A stretch of DNA of 64,000 nt, taken from the NCBI GenBank assembly GCA_964599875.1, contig CAZRHE010000008.1:10852-74851 (forward strand), in the 5' to 3' direction. The DNA comes from RGIG4097 sp964599875. GTDB lineage: Bacteria; Bacillota; Clostridia; Christensenellales; CAG-917. This document shows positions 43,053 through 51,877 of this stretch, piece after piece. The translations under genes and the position numbers were made by a program. The notes under the pieces were generated by a model, which did not search any database, was not told the origin of the DNA, and saw only the letters and a program-made list of their open reading frames with translations. The first letter of the stretch is position 1; each line of letters begins with the position of its first letter.

Positions 43053-43315
43053 TCCATTTGTCGTTCCGCCTCTAAAAAGGTTTTGCCTCTAAACAACTTT
43101 GTTTCAAGGAAAACGTTGACACATTTTTCGGGAGTCGATGCAGAGTGTTCCCAAACATATCCGTCGACCGTAGGAGCCCATTGTTGTAAGCCAAGCCAAT
43201 ATTGCTTATCGCTCCACCATCCTTGTATCATATATTTGTGGTCTTCATATACAAAAATGTTTTCTGTTCCATAATACAAATCGTCAATGAATTGTTTTAC
43301 GTCCCCGTTTATCAT
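43037..43315 (-). CDS. Small hypothetical protein, Trp/Tyr-rich
   Basis: The 92-residue acidic protein has many aromatics (MIQGWWSDKQYWLGLQQW) and ends AERQMEWVDY. Proteins with this look are common small hypotheticals in gut Bacillota, but I cannot name a family. AGGAG is 10 nt before the ATG. It leads a two-gene unit with the PepSY-like protein, divergent from the rplJL promoter. Confidence 0.65.
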   Translation of the reverse strand: MINGDVKQFIDDLYYGTENIFVYEDHKYMIQGWWSDKQYWLGLQQWAPTVDGYVWEHSASTPEKCVNVFLETKLFRGKTFLEAERQMEWVDY

Positions 43316-43502
43316 CTTTTTGGCACTCCTATAAAGTATTTATTGTATCTAGCGTACTCTTCATTATTTTAGTACGCCATATTTAACCATTTGATTGTAT
43401 ACAAATATCATGTCATGATTCTTTTTTCTTGTAAATGATTTTCTCATTTTTTGGGTTAAAAATTTTTAAGTGAATTTTCCAAGTAAAAATGGTCAAAATC
43501 GT

Positions 43503-43531
43503 TTGACATTGTCTGCGCGAATGATTATTAT
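43503..43531 (+). promoter_or_regulatory. Promoter of rplJL
   Basis: TTGACA (43503-43508), 17-bp spacer, TATTAT (43526-43531); predicted start near 43538. The preceding 43316-43500 is AT-rich with no gene I can support. Confidence 0.75.
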
Positions 43532-43540
43532 ATATTCGTT

Positions 43541-43665
43541 TCCAAAGACAGCAAGTGGACTTTGTCCGTAAGCGTGGCGCTTGCCGAGGATGAACTGAAT
43601 ACGTACTTGTATCGTGTGTCATTCCGTCTTTGGAGTGGCATTTTTAATATCCGACGCGGTCGGAA
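43541..43665 (+). promoter_or_regulatory. L10 ribosomal-protein leader
   Basis: The 5' UTR of rplJ has the L10-leader layout: CCAAAGACAGCAAG at the 5' side, the complementary GTCTTTGG at 43626-43633 closing the element, and an internal CTTGCCGAGGA segment like the conserved GCCGAGG. L10(L12)4 binds this RNA to repress rplJL. A small CCGAC/GTCGG hairpin follows before the rplJ ribosome binding site. Confidence 0.85.
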
Positions 43666-43682
43666 ATAAATAGGAGGTAAAA

Positions 43683-44192
43683 ATGGCATCCAAAGAAATT
43701 CTTGAACAAAAGGCTCAACACGTTGAAGAAATCAAAAGCAAGATTTCCGCGGCAAAAGGTCTTGTGGTCATCGACTATATGGGACTCACCGTCGCAGAAG
43801 ACACCGCTTTCCGTAAGGATTTGAGAACCGCAGGCGTGCACTATCAAGTTCTCAAAAACCGCCTCGTCCAACGCGCATTCAACGAACTCGGTTACAACCA
43901 ATTCGACGAAGCACTCAACGGACCTACGGCAATCGCATTCTCTGACACCGATGCGACCGTCCCTGCGAAAGTTATCTTCGACAACATCAAAAAGTTCAAC
44001 AAGATGAAGGCGAAATGCGGTATGGTCGAAGGCGAATACCTCGACGATAAAGGCATCAAAGAAATCGCATCCATCCCGTCCAGAGAAATCCTTCTCTCCA
44101 AGATGCTCGGAAGCATGCAGGCACCCATCAGCGGACTCGCTCGCGTCCTCAGCAGAATTGCGGAAGCGCAAGAACAACAAGCACAAGGCTAA
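43683..44192 (+). CDS. rplJ: 50S ribosomal protein L10
   Basis: The 169-residue protein anchors L7/L12 dimers to the 50S stalk. The N-terminal rRNA-binding domain has GLVVIDYMGLTVAEDTAFRK and VLKNRLVQRA, and the C-terminal helix (MQAPISGLARVLSRIAEAQE) carries the L12 dimers. AGGAGG lies 7 nt before the ATG. It is normal in length. The gene is on plus, apart from and facing the rplK-rplA genes with which it usually forms one operon. Confidence 0.97.
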   Translation: MASKEILEQKAQHVEEIKSKISAAKGLVVIDYMGLTVAEDTAFRKDLRTAGVHYQVLKNRLVQRAFNELGYNQFDEALNGPTAIAFSDTDATVPAKVIFDNIKKFNKMKAKCGMVEGEYLDDKGIKEIASIPSREILLSKMLGSMQAPISGLARVLSRIAEAQEQQAQG

Positions 44193-44252
44193 TAAGCCAC
44201 TCAAAAATCGGGCATACGCCCACAATAATTATTTAATAAGGAGTATATAACA

Positions 44253-44624
44253 ATGGCAGATATCCAAAAACTTATGGAAGAAATCAAAAGCATGACCGTT
44301 CTCGAACTCAACAACTTCGTGAAAGCACTTGAAGAAGAATTCGGCGTCAGCGCAGCAGCACCCGTAGCAGTCGTCGCAGGAGCAGCAGAAGCAGCACCCG
44401 CAGAAGAAGAAAAGACCGAATTTGACGTCGTCCTCAAAGAAATCGGCGCAAACAAAGTCCAAGTCATCAAAGTCGTCAAAGAAGCAACCGGACTCGGCCT
44501 CGTCGAAGCAAAAGCAGTCGTCGACGGAGCACCCAAGACCGTCAAAGAACAACTCCCCAAAGCGGATGCAGAAGCACTCGTCGAGAAGTTCAAAGCAGCA
44601 GGCGCAGTCGCAGAACTCAAGTAA
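44253..44624 (+). CDS. rplL: 50S ribosomal protein L7/L12
   Basis: The 123-residue acidic protein has an N-terminal dimerisation helix (ELNNFVKALEEEFG), an Ala-rich hinge (AAAPVAVVAGAAEAAPAEEE) and the C-terminal globular domain (KIQVIK-like VQVIKVVKEATGLGLVEAK) that recruits translational GTPases. AAGGAG precedes the ATG. It follows rplJ by 60 nt and ends at a strong terminator. Confidence 0.97.
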   Translation: MADIQKLMEEIKSMTVLELNNFVKALEEEFGVSAAAPVAVVAGAAEAAPAEEEKTEFDVVLKEIGANKVQVIKVVKEATGLGLVEAKAVVDGAPKTVKEQLPKADAEALVEKFKAAGAVAELK

Positions 44625-44641
44625 TTCAACCCTACAAAACC

Positions 44642-44679
44642 CAACAAAAAACCTCGCATCCCTGCGAGGTTTTTTGTTG
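44642..44679 (+). terminator. rplJL terminator
   Basis: CAACAAAAAACCTCGCA / TGCGAGGTTTTTTGTTG, 17 bp with a 4-nt loop and built-in T6, 17 bp past rplL. Confidence 0.9.
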
Positions 44680-44713
44680 CTCGTTTTCTTTGTATTGCTC
44701 TCTTTTTTATAGA

Positions 44714-44743
44714 AAAAATCCCGACGGTGAGGTCGGGATTTTT
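44714..44743 (-). terminator. Terminator after rplA
   Basis: AAAAATCCCGAC / GTCGGGATTTTT, 12-bp stem with a 6-nt loop, just past the rplA stop. It separates the convergent operons together with the rplJL terminator. Confidence 0.85.
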
Positions 44744-44758
44744 GTTTGGGTGCGGTTA

Positions 44759-45445
44759 TTAGCCGATTTTGCAGTTGATTTTGATGGAGGGACCCATGGT
44801 GGAGGCAATGTAGACGGACTTGAAGTAAGTGCCTTTTGCCGCTGCGGGTTTCGCCTTCAAAAGTGCGTCCATAACGGTGTTGTAGTTTTCCGCGAGTTTT
44901 TCGGGGCCGAAAGACTTCTTGCCGATGGGGACGTGCACGATGGATTGTTTGTCGAGTCTGTATTCGACTTTACCTGCTTTGATGTCGTGGACTGCTTTTG
45001 CGACGTCCATGGTGACGGTACCGGACTTGGGGTTAGGCATCAAGCCTTTAGGTCCGAGGACTCTTGCGATACGACCGACGATACTCATGACGTCGGGGGT
45101 TGCGACGACTGCGTCGAATTCAAGCCAGTTTTCGGTTTGGATCTTTTGGATCATATCTTCTGCACCGACGTAATCTGCGCCTGCCGCGAGTGCTTGGTCT
45201 GCTTTCTCGCCCTTTGCGATGACGAGGACGCGGACGGTTTTACCGGTTCCGTTGGGGAGGACGCATACGCCACGGACTTGTTGGTCCGCTTTACGACCGT
45301 CGACACCGAGTTTGCAGTGAAGTTCTATAGTTTCATCGAATTTGGATTTTGCAGTTTGGATTGCGAGTTCGATTGCTTCGTTGCTGTCGTACGCCTTGTT
45401 TTCGATGAGTTTTTTGCTATCTACGTAATTTTTACCGCGTTTCAT
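44759..45445 (-). CDS. rplA: 50S ribosomal protein L1
   Basis: The 228-residue L1 binds helices 76-78 of 23S rRNA at the E-site stalk. Landmarks are VRGVCVLPNGTGKTVRVLV, VATPDVMSIVGRIARVLGPKGLMPNPKSGTV (split here for length) and the C-terminal ASTMGPSIKIN. It is the last gene of the minus-strand run, 10 nt after rplK, with AAGGAGG before the ATG. L1 typically represses its own operon by binding a leader that mimics its rRNA site. Confidence 0.97.
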   Translation of the reverse strand: MKRGKNYVDSKKLIENKAYDSNEAIELAIQTAKSKFDETIELHCKLGVDGRKADQQVRGVCVLPNGTGKTVRVLVIAKGEKADQALAAGADYVGAEDMIQKIQTENWLEFDAVVATPDVMSIVGRIARVLGPKGLMPNPKSGTVTMDVAKAVHDIKAGKVEYRLDKQSIVHVPIGKKSFGPEKLAENYNTVMDALLKAKPAAAKGTYFKSVYIASTMGPSIKINCKIG

Positions 45446-45455
45446 ATCTGCCTCC

Positions 45456-45881
45456 TTATTCTTCGACGAGGATACCCATGCTACGTGCGGTACCTGCGAT
45501 CATGCTCATTGCAGATTCGACGTTTGCAGCATTAAGGTCTGCCATTTTGAGTTCCGCGATTTCTTTGCATTGTGCTTTGGTAAGGGTTGCGACTTTGTCC
45601 TTGTTGGGACGACCGGACGCAGTTTCGATACCGCAAGCCTTCTTGATAAGAACGGGCGCGGGAGGGGTCTTCATAATGAAGGTGAAGGAACGATCCTGAT
45701 AGATGGTGATGACTACAGGAATGATAAGGCCTGCTTGTTTTGCGGTCTTTTCATTGAATTCCTTGGTGAATGCGGGAATATTGATGCCGTGAGGACCGAG
45801 GGAAGAACCTACGGGAGGTCCCGGAGTCGCTTTGCCGGCAGGAAGTTGCAGTTTGACAACTGCGGTGATTTTTTTAGCCAT
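45456..45881 (-). CDS. rplK: 50S ribosomal protein L11
   Basis: The 141-residue L11 binds the GTPase-associated centre of 23S rRNA. It begins KKITAVVKLQLPAGKATPGPPVG and carries FNEKTAKQAG and MIAGTARSMGILV. AGGAGG precedes the ATG. The 98-nt gap upstream of it, after nusG, holds an L1-site-like structure. Confidence 0.97.
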   Translation of the reverse strand: MAKKITAVVKLQLPAGKATPGPPVGSSLGPHGINIPAFTKEFNEKTAKQAGLIIPVVITIYQDRSFTFIMKTPPAPVLIKKACGIETASGRPNKDKVATLTKAQCKEIAELKMADLNAANVESAMSMIAGTARSMGILVEE

Positions 45882-45893
45882 ATATCCTCCTGA

Positions 45894-45945
45894 CTAACGT
45901 GGTTTGACGGAAACGGATTGGGATTTGTTTCCTCCCACTTTGACC
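45894..45945 (-). promoter_or_regulatory. Possible L1-binding leader mimic before rplK
   Basis: In the rplK leader on the minus strand, GTGGGAGG (45931-45938) is followed by a small stem and then CAAACCACGTTAG (down to 45894). GTGGGAGG with a closing ACCAC is the sequence pattern of the L1 site in 23S rRNA (helix 76-78 region), so this may be where L1 represses rplKA. Two small hairpins (GACC/GGTC, GCGG/CCGC) lie upstream. Confidence 0.5.
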
Positions 45946-45979
45946 GAATGGTCTTTCGTCTTATGCGGGAATCCGCAAC

Positions 45980-46534
45980 TCACAATTTTTCGATTTGCGA
46001 GGGGTCAAGTTCGATGGGGGTAGAACGCCCGAACATCTCGACGATGACTTTGACCTTTTGTTTTTCTGCGCTGATTGAGTCGACGACACCGCTGAAATTT
46101 TCAAGTGCGCCGTCAATGATTTTCACGTAGTCGCCCACTTCGATATCGATTTCGCTCGTGGTAACGACTTCGAGTTTGTTGCGTCTGACTTCGTCGTCCG
46201 TAATAGGAAGAGGTCTGCCTTTAGGGCCGCAAAAACCGGTTACGCCTTCGGTGCTGGTGACGAATTGCCACACTTCGTCCGAATAAATCATTTTGATGAA
46301 CACGTAGTTCGGCATTTTTTTGCGTTGAACGACTTTTCTCTTTCCGTCCTTTTCGACGACTTCGTCTTCATAAAGGATGATGGGAGCGCCAAAGATATAA
46401 TCCTTGAATTTGGGATTGCGGTCAAGTTTATTCGTCATATCGCGCACGACGCTTGCTTCGCAACCGGATTTGGTATGAAGAACGTACCAATAAGGCTTTT
46501 TATCATTTTTTATTTCATCACGGTTTTCATCCAT
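45980..46534 (-). CDS. nusG: Transcription termination/antitermination factor NusG
   Basis: The 184-residue protein has the NGN domain (KKPYWYVLHTKSGCEASV, KKMPNYVFIKMIYSDEVW, TGFCGPKGRPLPI) and the C-terminal KOW domain (EVGDYVKIIDGALENFSG). It binds RNA polymerase and couples it to Rho or the ribosome. AGGAG precedes the ATG; it follows secE by 11 nt in the conserved secE-nusG order. Confidence 0.96.
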   Translation of the reverse strand: MDENRDEIKNDKKPYWYVLHTKSGCEASVVRDMTNKLDRNPKFKDYIFGAPIILYEDEVVEKDGKRKVVQRKKMPNYVFIKMIYSDEVWQFVTSTEGVTGFCGPKGRPLPITDDEVRRNKLEVVTTSEIDIEVGDYVKIIDGALENFSGVVDSISAEKQKVKVIVEMFGRSTPIELDPSQIEKL

Positions 46535-46545
46535 AATGCGCTCTC

Positions 46546-46905
46546 CTATTTAATAAACATATACGTCCATTCACCGGAAACGATAAGGCCGAAAATACCC
46601 GACAATACGTAGTCGATGATGAGTAGCACCAAGAAGAATGCGACGACGACGGTCAAAACAACCGCGGTATTTTTGACGACGTCCTTTCCACCCGGCCAAG
46701 TAACCTTTTTGAGTTCGGACCAAACGCCTTTTATACCCTTCCACATTCTTTTGAAAATATTGGGTTTATCGGATTTTGATTTTGCCGTTTTCTTGGACTT
46801 CTTTTGAGGGGCTGCTTTATCATCCGCCGAAATGACCGGAACTTCCAGTTCGGAGTTCATTTTTTTAGAAGTATTCGCTTCATTTTTGGGCGTTTTCTTT
46901 GCCAT
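46546..46905 (-). CDS. secE: Preprotein translocase subunit SecE
   Basis: The 119-residue protein has a long charged Lys/Ser-rich N-terminus (residues of about 1-58) absent from minimal SecE. It is followed by the conserved IWKGIKGVWSELKKVTWPGG-type amphipathic segment and a single membrane helix (NTAVVLTVVVAFFLVLLIIDYVL). It is the essential SecYEG clamp. AGGAGG precedes the ATG, and its place between rpmG and nusG is the usual one. Confidence 0.93.
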   Translation of the reverse strand: MAKKTPKNEANTSKKMNSELEVPVISADDKAAPQKKSKKTAKSKSDKPNIFKRMWKGIKGVWSELKKVTWPGGKDVVKNTAVVLTVVVAFFLVLLIIDYVLSGIFGLIVSGEWTYMFIK

Positions 46906-46918
46906 GTTGCCTCCTGCC

Positions 46919-47083
46919 TTACTTCGTTTCTCTGTGCAAGGTGTGTTTTTTGCAGAATCTGCAGTATTTCATAAGCTCCATCCTATCGGGATGTTTTTGC
47001 TTATTTTTTTTGAGATTGTAGTTACGTTGTTTGCACTCGGTGCAAGCAAGGGTAACTCTGACTCTTGCGTCTTTTTGAGCCAT
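46919..47083 (-). CDS. rpmG: 50S ribosomal protein L33
   Basis: This small gene encodes 54 residues beginning MAQKDARVRVTLACTECK, with CTEC and CRFC zinc-ribbon cysteine pairs (residues 14, 17, 41 and 44). The Cys-plus form of L33 depends on zinc. AGGAGG lies 6 nt before the ATG. It ends 13 nt before secE, the normal rpmG-secE order. Confidence 0.95.
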   Translation of the reverse strand: MAQKDARVRVTLACTECKQRNYNLKKNKQKHPDRMELMKYCRFCKKHTLHRETK

Positions 47084-47122
47084 AATAGCCTCCTTGTTGA
47101 TGCATTCTTTTCATAGGCATAC

Positions 47123-47147
47123 CCTACACGGCTATTCGCCGTGCAGG
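47123..47147 (-). other. Stem-loop between tuf and rpmG
   Basis: CCTACACGGC / GCCGTGCAGG pair with one mismatch around a 5-nt loop, 26 nt after the tuf stop. No U-tract follows, so it may be a processing or partial-termination signal between tuf and rpmG. Confidence 0.5.
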
Positions 47148-47172
47148 ATATATCGCTATTTGGAAAGAACAA

Positions 47173-48378
<1,206 letters not shown>

Positions 48379-48478
48379 ATTTGTTTCCTCCAAATATATT
48401 GTTGTTTTTGGCTTTTAGATTTATTTCGGAAAGATATATTATCCTCTATATATTAATTATTATATATAAGATTCAATA

Positions 48479-50554
48479 TTATCTTCTTCCCGTGACTTTG
48501 TCCGCGATGCTCTTCGGCACTTCTGCAAAGTGGTCGAACAACATCGTGAAGTTTCCTCTCCCTTGAGTGATGCTACGGAGAGTGGTCGCATATCCGAACA
48601 TTTCGGACAAAGGCGCGGTGCAATCGATGGATTGTACGCTCCCCTTCGGCTCGATGCCCTGCACGTTTCCTCTTCTGGAGTTAATATTGCTGAGCACGTC
48701 CCCGAGGTATTCGTCCGGAACGAGGACTTCGACCTTCATAATGGGTTCGAGAAGGACGGGCGAGGCTTTTTCTGCGGCTTCTCTGAATGCGAGAGTGCCC
48801 GCAATCTTGAACGCCATTTCGCTCGAGTCGACTTCGTGCATACTGCCGTCGACGAGTCTTGCCTTGAAGTCTACGCATTCGTATCCTGCAAGGACGCCTG
48901 CTTTCGCCGCTTCTTTCACGCCTTCGCAAACCGCGTTTGCAAATTCTTTGGTGACCACGCCGCCGACCGTTTCGTTGGTGAACTCGAATCCGCCTTCGGG
49001 ATTGGGTTCGAGAATAATCGTACAATCGCCGTATTGTCCGTGACCGCCCGTCTGTCTGACGAATTTGCCTTGCGCTTTTGCGGTTTTGGTGATGGTTTCG
49101 CGATAACTGACTTGGGGTTTGCCGACGTTTGCCTCGACCTTGAATTCACGGAACATTCTGTCCACGATGATTTCGAGGTGAAGTTCGCCCATTCCCGCGA
49201 TGAGGATTTGTCCCGTATCTGCGTCCGTGTACGCCTTGAAAGTGGGGTCTTCTTCTTGCAACTTAACGATTGCGTTCGTAAGTCTTTCTTGGCTGGCTTT
49301 GGACTTGGGCTCGATTGCCATCTTGATGACGGGCTCGGGAAATTCCATGTTTTCGAGGACGATCTGATGTCCCTTGTCACAAAGAGTATCTCCCGTCGTG
49401 CTTGCCTTCATGCCTACGAGAGCGACTATATCTCCCGCATACGCCTCGGTCATATCCTCTCTTTCGTCCGCGTTCATGCGAAGGATTCTTCCTATGCGTT
49501 CGTTGGTGTTCTTAATTGAATTGTACACCATCATTCCCGTCTTTATGGAACCCGAATAGATTCTGATGAATTCGAGTTTTCCGACGAAAGGATCGGTGAG
49601 AATCTTGAACACGAGCGCGCTGAACGGTTCGTCGTCGCCGGGGTGTCTGGTTTCTTCTCTATCGACTCTGGGATTGGTGCCCGTGATAGAGTCGACGTCG
49701 ACGGGGCTCGGCAAAAAGTCGATTATCGCATCGAGAAGTTTTTGGATGCCCTTGTTGCGGTAAGAACTGCCGCAAAGCACGGGGGTCATCTTCATCTCGA
49801 TAGTCCCCTTGCGAATCGCTTGTTTCAATTCGTCGAGGGTGATAGAGTCCATTTCGTCCGAAATGCATTTTTCGAAAATGGAATCGCTGAAATCCGAAAC
49901 TACGTCGAGCAATCTTTGTCTTGCTTCTTCATACTCGGATTGCATATTCGCGGGGATATCGTCCTCACGAGCGTTCAGCCCGTTGTCGGCGTCGTCGTAA
50001 TAAAACGCTCTGCCGGTGAGCACGTCCACTATTCCGCGGAATTCGTTTTCACTTCCGATAGGCAATTCGATGGGGACGGCGTTGGTGTGAAGTCTTTCGT
50101 GCATCATCTTGATGACGTTGCCGAAATTCGCGCCGTTGATGTCCATCTTATTGACGAATGCGATACGAGGGACTCTATAAGTATCCGCTTGTCGCCATAC
50201 GTTTTCGGACTGAGGTTCGACTCCGCCCTTTGCGCAGAAAACGGCGACCGCGCCGTCGAGTACGCGAAGACTGCGTTCGACTTCAACGGTGAAGTCTACG
50301 TGTCCCGGCGTATCGATAATGTTGATTTGATGGCCTTTCCACGTGGTCGTAGTCGCGGCGGACGTAATGGTTATACCGCGCTCGCGCTCCTGCGCCATGT
50401 AATCCATAAAAGCAGAACCGTCGTGCACTTCACCGACTTTACGTATCATTCCGGTATAGAAAAGCATACGCTCGGTCGTCGTAGTCTTGCCGGCGTCTAT
50501 GTGTGCCATTACGCCGATATTTCTAACGTTTTTAAGTGCATAAGTTCTTGCCAT
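48479..50554 (-). CDS. fusA: Elongation factor G
   Basis: The 691-residue translocase GTPase has the P-loop AHIDAGKTTTTERMLFYTG, RGITITSAATTTTW, DTPGHVDFTVEVERSLR and NKMDINGANF, then the five-domain EF-G layout with QTGGHGQYGDCTI in domain IV. It starts 6 nt after the rpsG stop with only a weak GGT-type site, so it is coupled to rpsG. Length is normal for EF-G. Confidence 0.97.
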   Translation of the reverse strand: MARTYALKNVRNIGVMAHIDAGKTTTTERMLFYTGMIRKVGEVHDGSAFMDYMAQERERGITITSAATTTTWKGHQINIIDTPGHVDFTVEVERSLRVLDGAVAVFCAKGGVEPQSENVWRQADTYRVPRIAFVNKMDINGANFGNVIKMMHERLHTNAVPIELPIGSENEFRGIVDVLTGRAFYYDDADNGLNAREDDIPANMQSEYEEARQRLLDVVSDFSDSIFEKCISDEMDSITLDELKQAIRKGTIEMKMTPVLCGSSYRNKGIQKLLDAIIDFLPSPVDVDSITGTNPRVDREETRHPGDDEPFSALVFKILTDPFVGKLEFIRIYSGSIKTGMMVYNSIKNTNERIGRILRMNADEREDMTEAYAGDIVALVGMKASTTGDTLCDKGHQIVLENMEFPEPVIKMAIEPKSKASQERLTNAIVKLQEEDPTFKAYTDADTGQILIAGMGELHLEIIVDRMFREFKVEANVGKPQVSYRETITKTAKAQGKFVRQTGGHGQYGDCTIILEPNPEGGFEFTNETVGGVVTKEFANAVCEGVKEAAKAGVLAGYECVDFKARLVDGSMHEVDSSEMAFKIAGTLAFREAAEKASPVLLEPIMKVEVLVPDEYLGDVLSNINSRRGNVQGIEPKGSVQSIDCTAPLSEMFGYATTLRSITQGRGNFTMLFDHFAEVPKSIADKVTGRR

Positions 50555-50560
50555 TTTATA

Positions 50561-51031
50561 CTACCATCTATAGTGTGCAAACGCTTTGTTTGCTTCTGCC
50601 ATACGGTGCATTTCGTCCTTCCTCTTGACTGCGCCGCCGGTGCCGTTGAATGCGTCCATGAGTTCGCCTGCAAGACGTTCTTTCATGGTCTTTTCACTGC
50701 GCTTACGTGCAAAGTCGACTATCCATCTGATTGCGAGGGTTTGTCTTCTTTCGGGACGGATTTCCATAGGAACTTGATAGGTGCTGCCGCCGACTCTTCT
50801 TGCTTTGACTTCGAGTTGGGGTTTTGCGTTTTCAAGTGCTTTGTCGAAAACTTCGATTGCTTCGACATTGAGTTTTTTCGCTGCTATTTCGAGTGCCTCG
50901 TAAACGATGGTTTGCGCGGTTCCCTTCTTGCCGTCGAGCATAACTTGGTTGATAAGTTTTGCAAGCACGACGCTACCGTATACGGGATCGGGCAATACGT
51001 CTCTTTTGGGCACGCCACTTCTTCTAGGCAT
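50561..51031 (-). CDS. rpsG: 30S ribosomal protein S7
   Basis: The 156-residue protein nucleates 30S head assembly by binding the 3' domain of 16S rRNA. Markers are PRRSGVPKRDVLPDPVYGS, the GGSTYQVPMEI hairpin and RWIVDFARKR. AGGAGG precedes the ATG. It sits 38 nt after rpsL and 6 nt before fusA. Confidence 0.97.
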   Translation of the reverse strand: MPRRSGVPKRDVLPDPVYGSVVLAKLINQVMLDGKKGTAQTIVYEALEIAAKKLNVEAIEVFDKALENAKPQLEVKARRVGGSTYQVPMEIRPERRQTLAIRWIVDFARKRSEKTMKERLAGELMDAFNGTGGAVKRKDEMHRMAEANKAFAHYRW

Positions 51032-51069
51032 AATAAACCTCCTGGGTAATTAATTTACATTCGAATTTG

Positions 51070-51441
51070 TTATTTGGGGCGTTTTGCACCATACTTGGAT
51101 CTTGCCTGATTGCGTTTTGCAACGCCTGCAGTATCAAGAGCACCACGAATGATGTGATAACGCACACCGGGCAGGTCCTTGACACGTCCGCCTCTGATAA
51201 GAACGACACTGTGTTCTTGCAGATTGTGGCCGATGCCGGGGATGTAGACAGTACCTTCCATACCGTTCACAAGACGTACTCTTGCGATTTTACGGAGAGC
51301 GGAGTTAGGCTTCTTAGGGGAAGTCGTGGTAACGCTCAGGCAAATACCTCTCTTTTGAGGGCATTGCTCCATGATAGGGGTCATAGATTTCTTGACCTGT
51401 CTTTCTCTGCCTTTTCTAATCAACTGATTAATGGTTGGCAT
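51070..51441 (-). CDS. rpsL: 30S ribosomal protein S12
   Basis: The 123-residue protein sits at the decoding centre. It starts MPTINQLIRKGRERQ and carries the conserved TTTSPKKPNSALRK and PGIGHNLQEHSVVLIRGGRV segments, the latter near the usual streptomycin-resistance sites. AGGAGG 7 nt before the ATG at 51441 fixes the start; an in-frame upstream codon at 51480 lies inside the structured leader. It leads the str operon. Confidence 0.97.
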   Translation of the reverse strand: MPTINQLIRKGRERQVKKSMTPIMEQCPQKRGICLSVTTTSPKKPNSALRKIARVRLVNGMEGTVYIPGIGHNLQEHSVVLIRGGRVKDLPGVRYHIIRGALDTAGVAKRNQARSKYGAKRPK

Positions 51442-51713
51442 TATTGTTCCTCCTATTTGATTTTTCGAATGTACCCGCAACCCTACAGGTGCAATTCAAG
51501 ACTATCCCTCCGACTTCTCTTCCGCGTTGGAATTTACGCTTCGGATACGTCTTCGGCGCCCTCCGGTTAAGTCACACACCTGACCGCCCCTTCGGACAAG
51601 CCCTCGGATTCCCGCCTGCAACCGGCAGTCCTCTTCAGACTTTTGAGCATGTTCGTCGTTTTCAACCCGCGAAAATTTTCACAAGTTAAAAACTGCTTGC
51701 GGATTTTGCAAGC
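51442..51713 (-). promoter_or_regulatory. Structured 270-nt leader of the rpsL operon
   Basis: Reading 5' to 3' on the minus strand, the leader has several pairings. GCTTGC/GCAAGC lies at the very 5' end, followed by T5. GACTGCC pairs with GGCGGTC. TCCG-aa-GCGT pairs with ACGCGGA. CAGGTG pairs with CACCTG and encloses the last. The G- and purine-rich middle is unlike coding sequence. I do not recognise a known riboswitch. An autoregulatory ribosomal-protein leader is the likeliest role, by inference. Confidence 0.5.
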
Positions 51714-51719
51714 GAGTTA

Positions 51720-51748
51720 AGTTTAGCAATTATTTGAAATCGTGTCAA
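51720..51748 (-). promoter_or_regulatory. Promoter of the rpsL operon
   Basis: Minus-strand TTGACA (51743-51748), 17-bp spacer, TAAACT (51720-51725); predicted start near 51713, about 270 nt upstream of rpsL. Confidence 0.75.
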
Positions 51749-51811
51749 ACGAATTGACGGTAAATACAAAAAAATTTTTTATCTTTATATATATAACTAT
51801 ATATAGCGCAC

Positions 51812-51874
51812 AAGGCGGCTCGTCGGACACAACGCCACCCCTACAAAAAGGGGAAAATCATATTTCCGCCGCCT
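51812..51874 (-). terminator. Long hairpin downstream of tsaD
   Basis: AGGCGGC and GCCGCCT close a stem that contains a smaller CCCCT/AGGGG hairpin. It follows the tsaD stop directly. The U-rich run comes only about 30-40 nt later, so terminator strength is unclear. Confidence 0.4.
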
Positions 51875-51877
51875 ATT

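Noticed and set aside
47084..47172. tRNA gene between tuf and rpmG
   Set aside because: The region often holds tRNA-Trp in other bacteria, but no cloverleaf or TTCGA-loop is present here, only a stem-loop.
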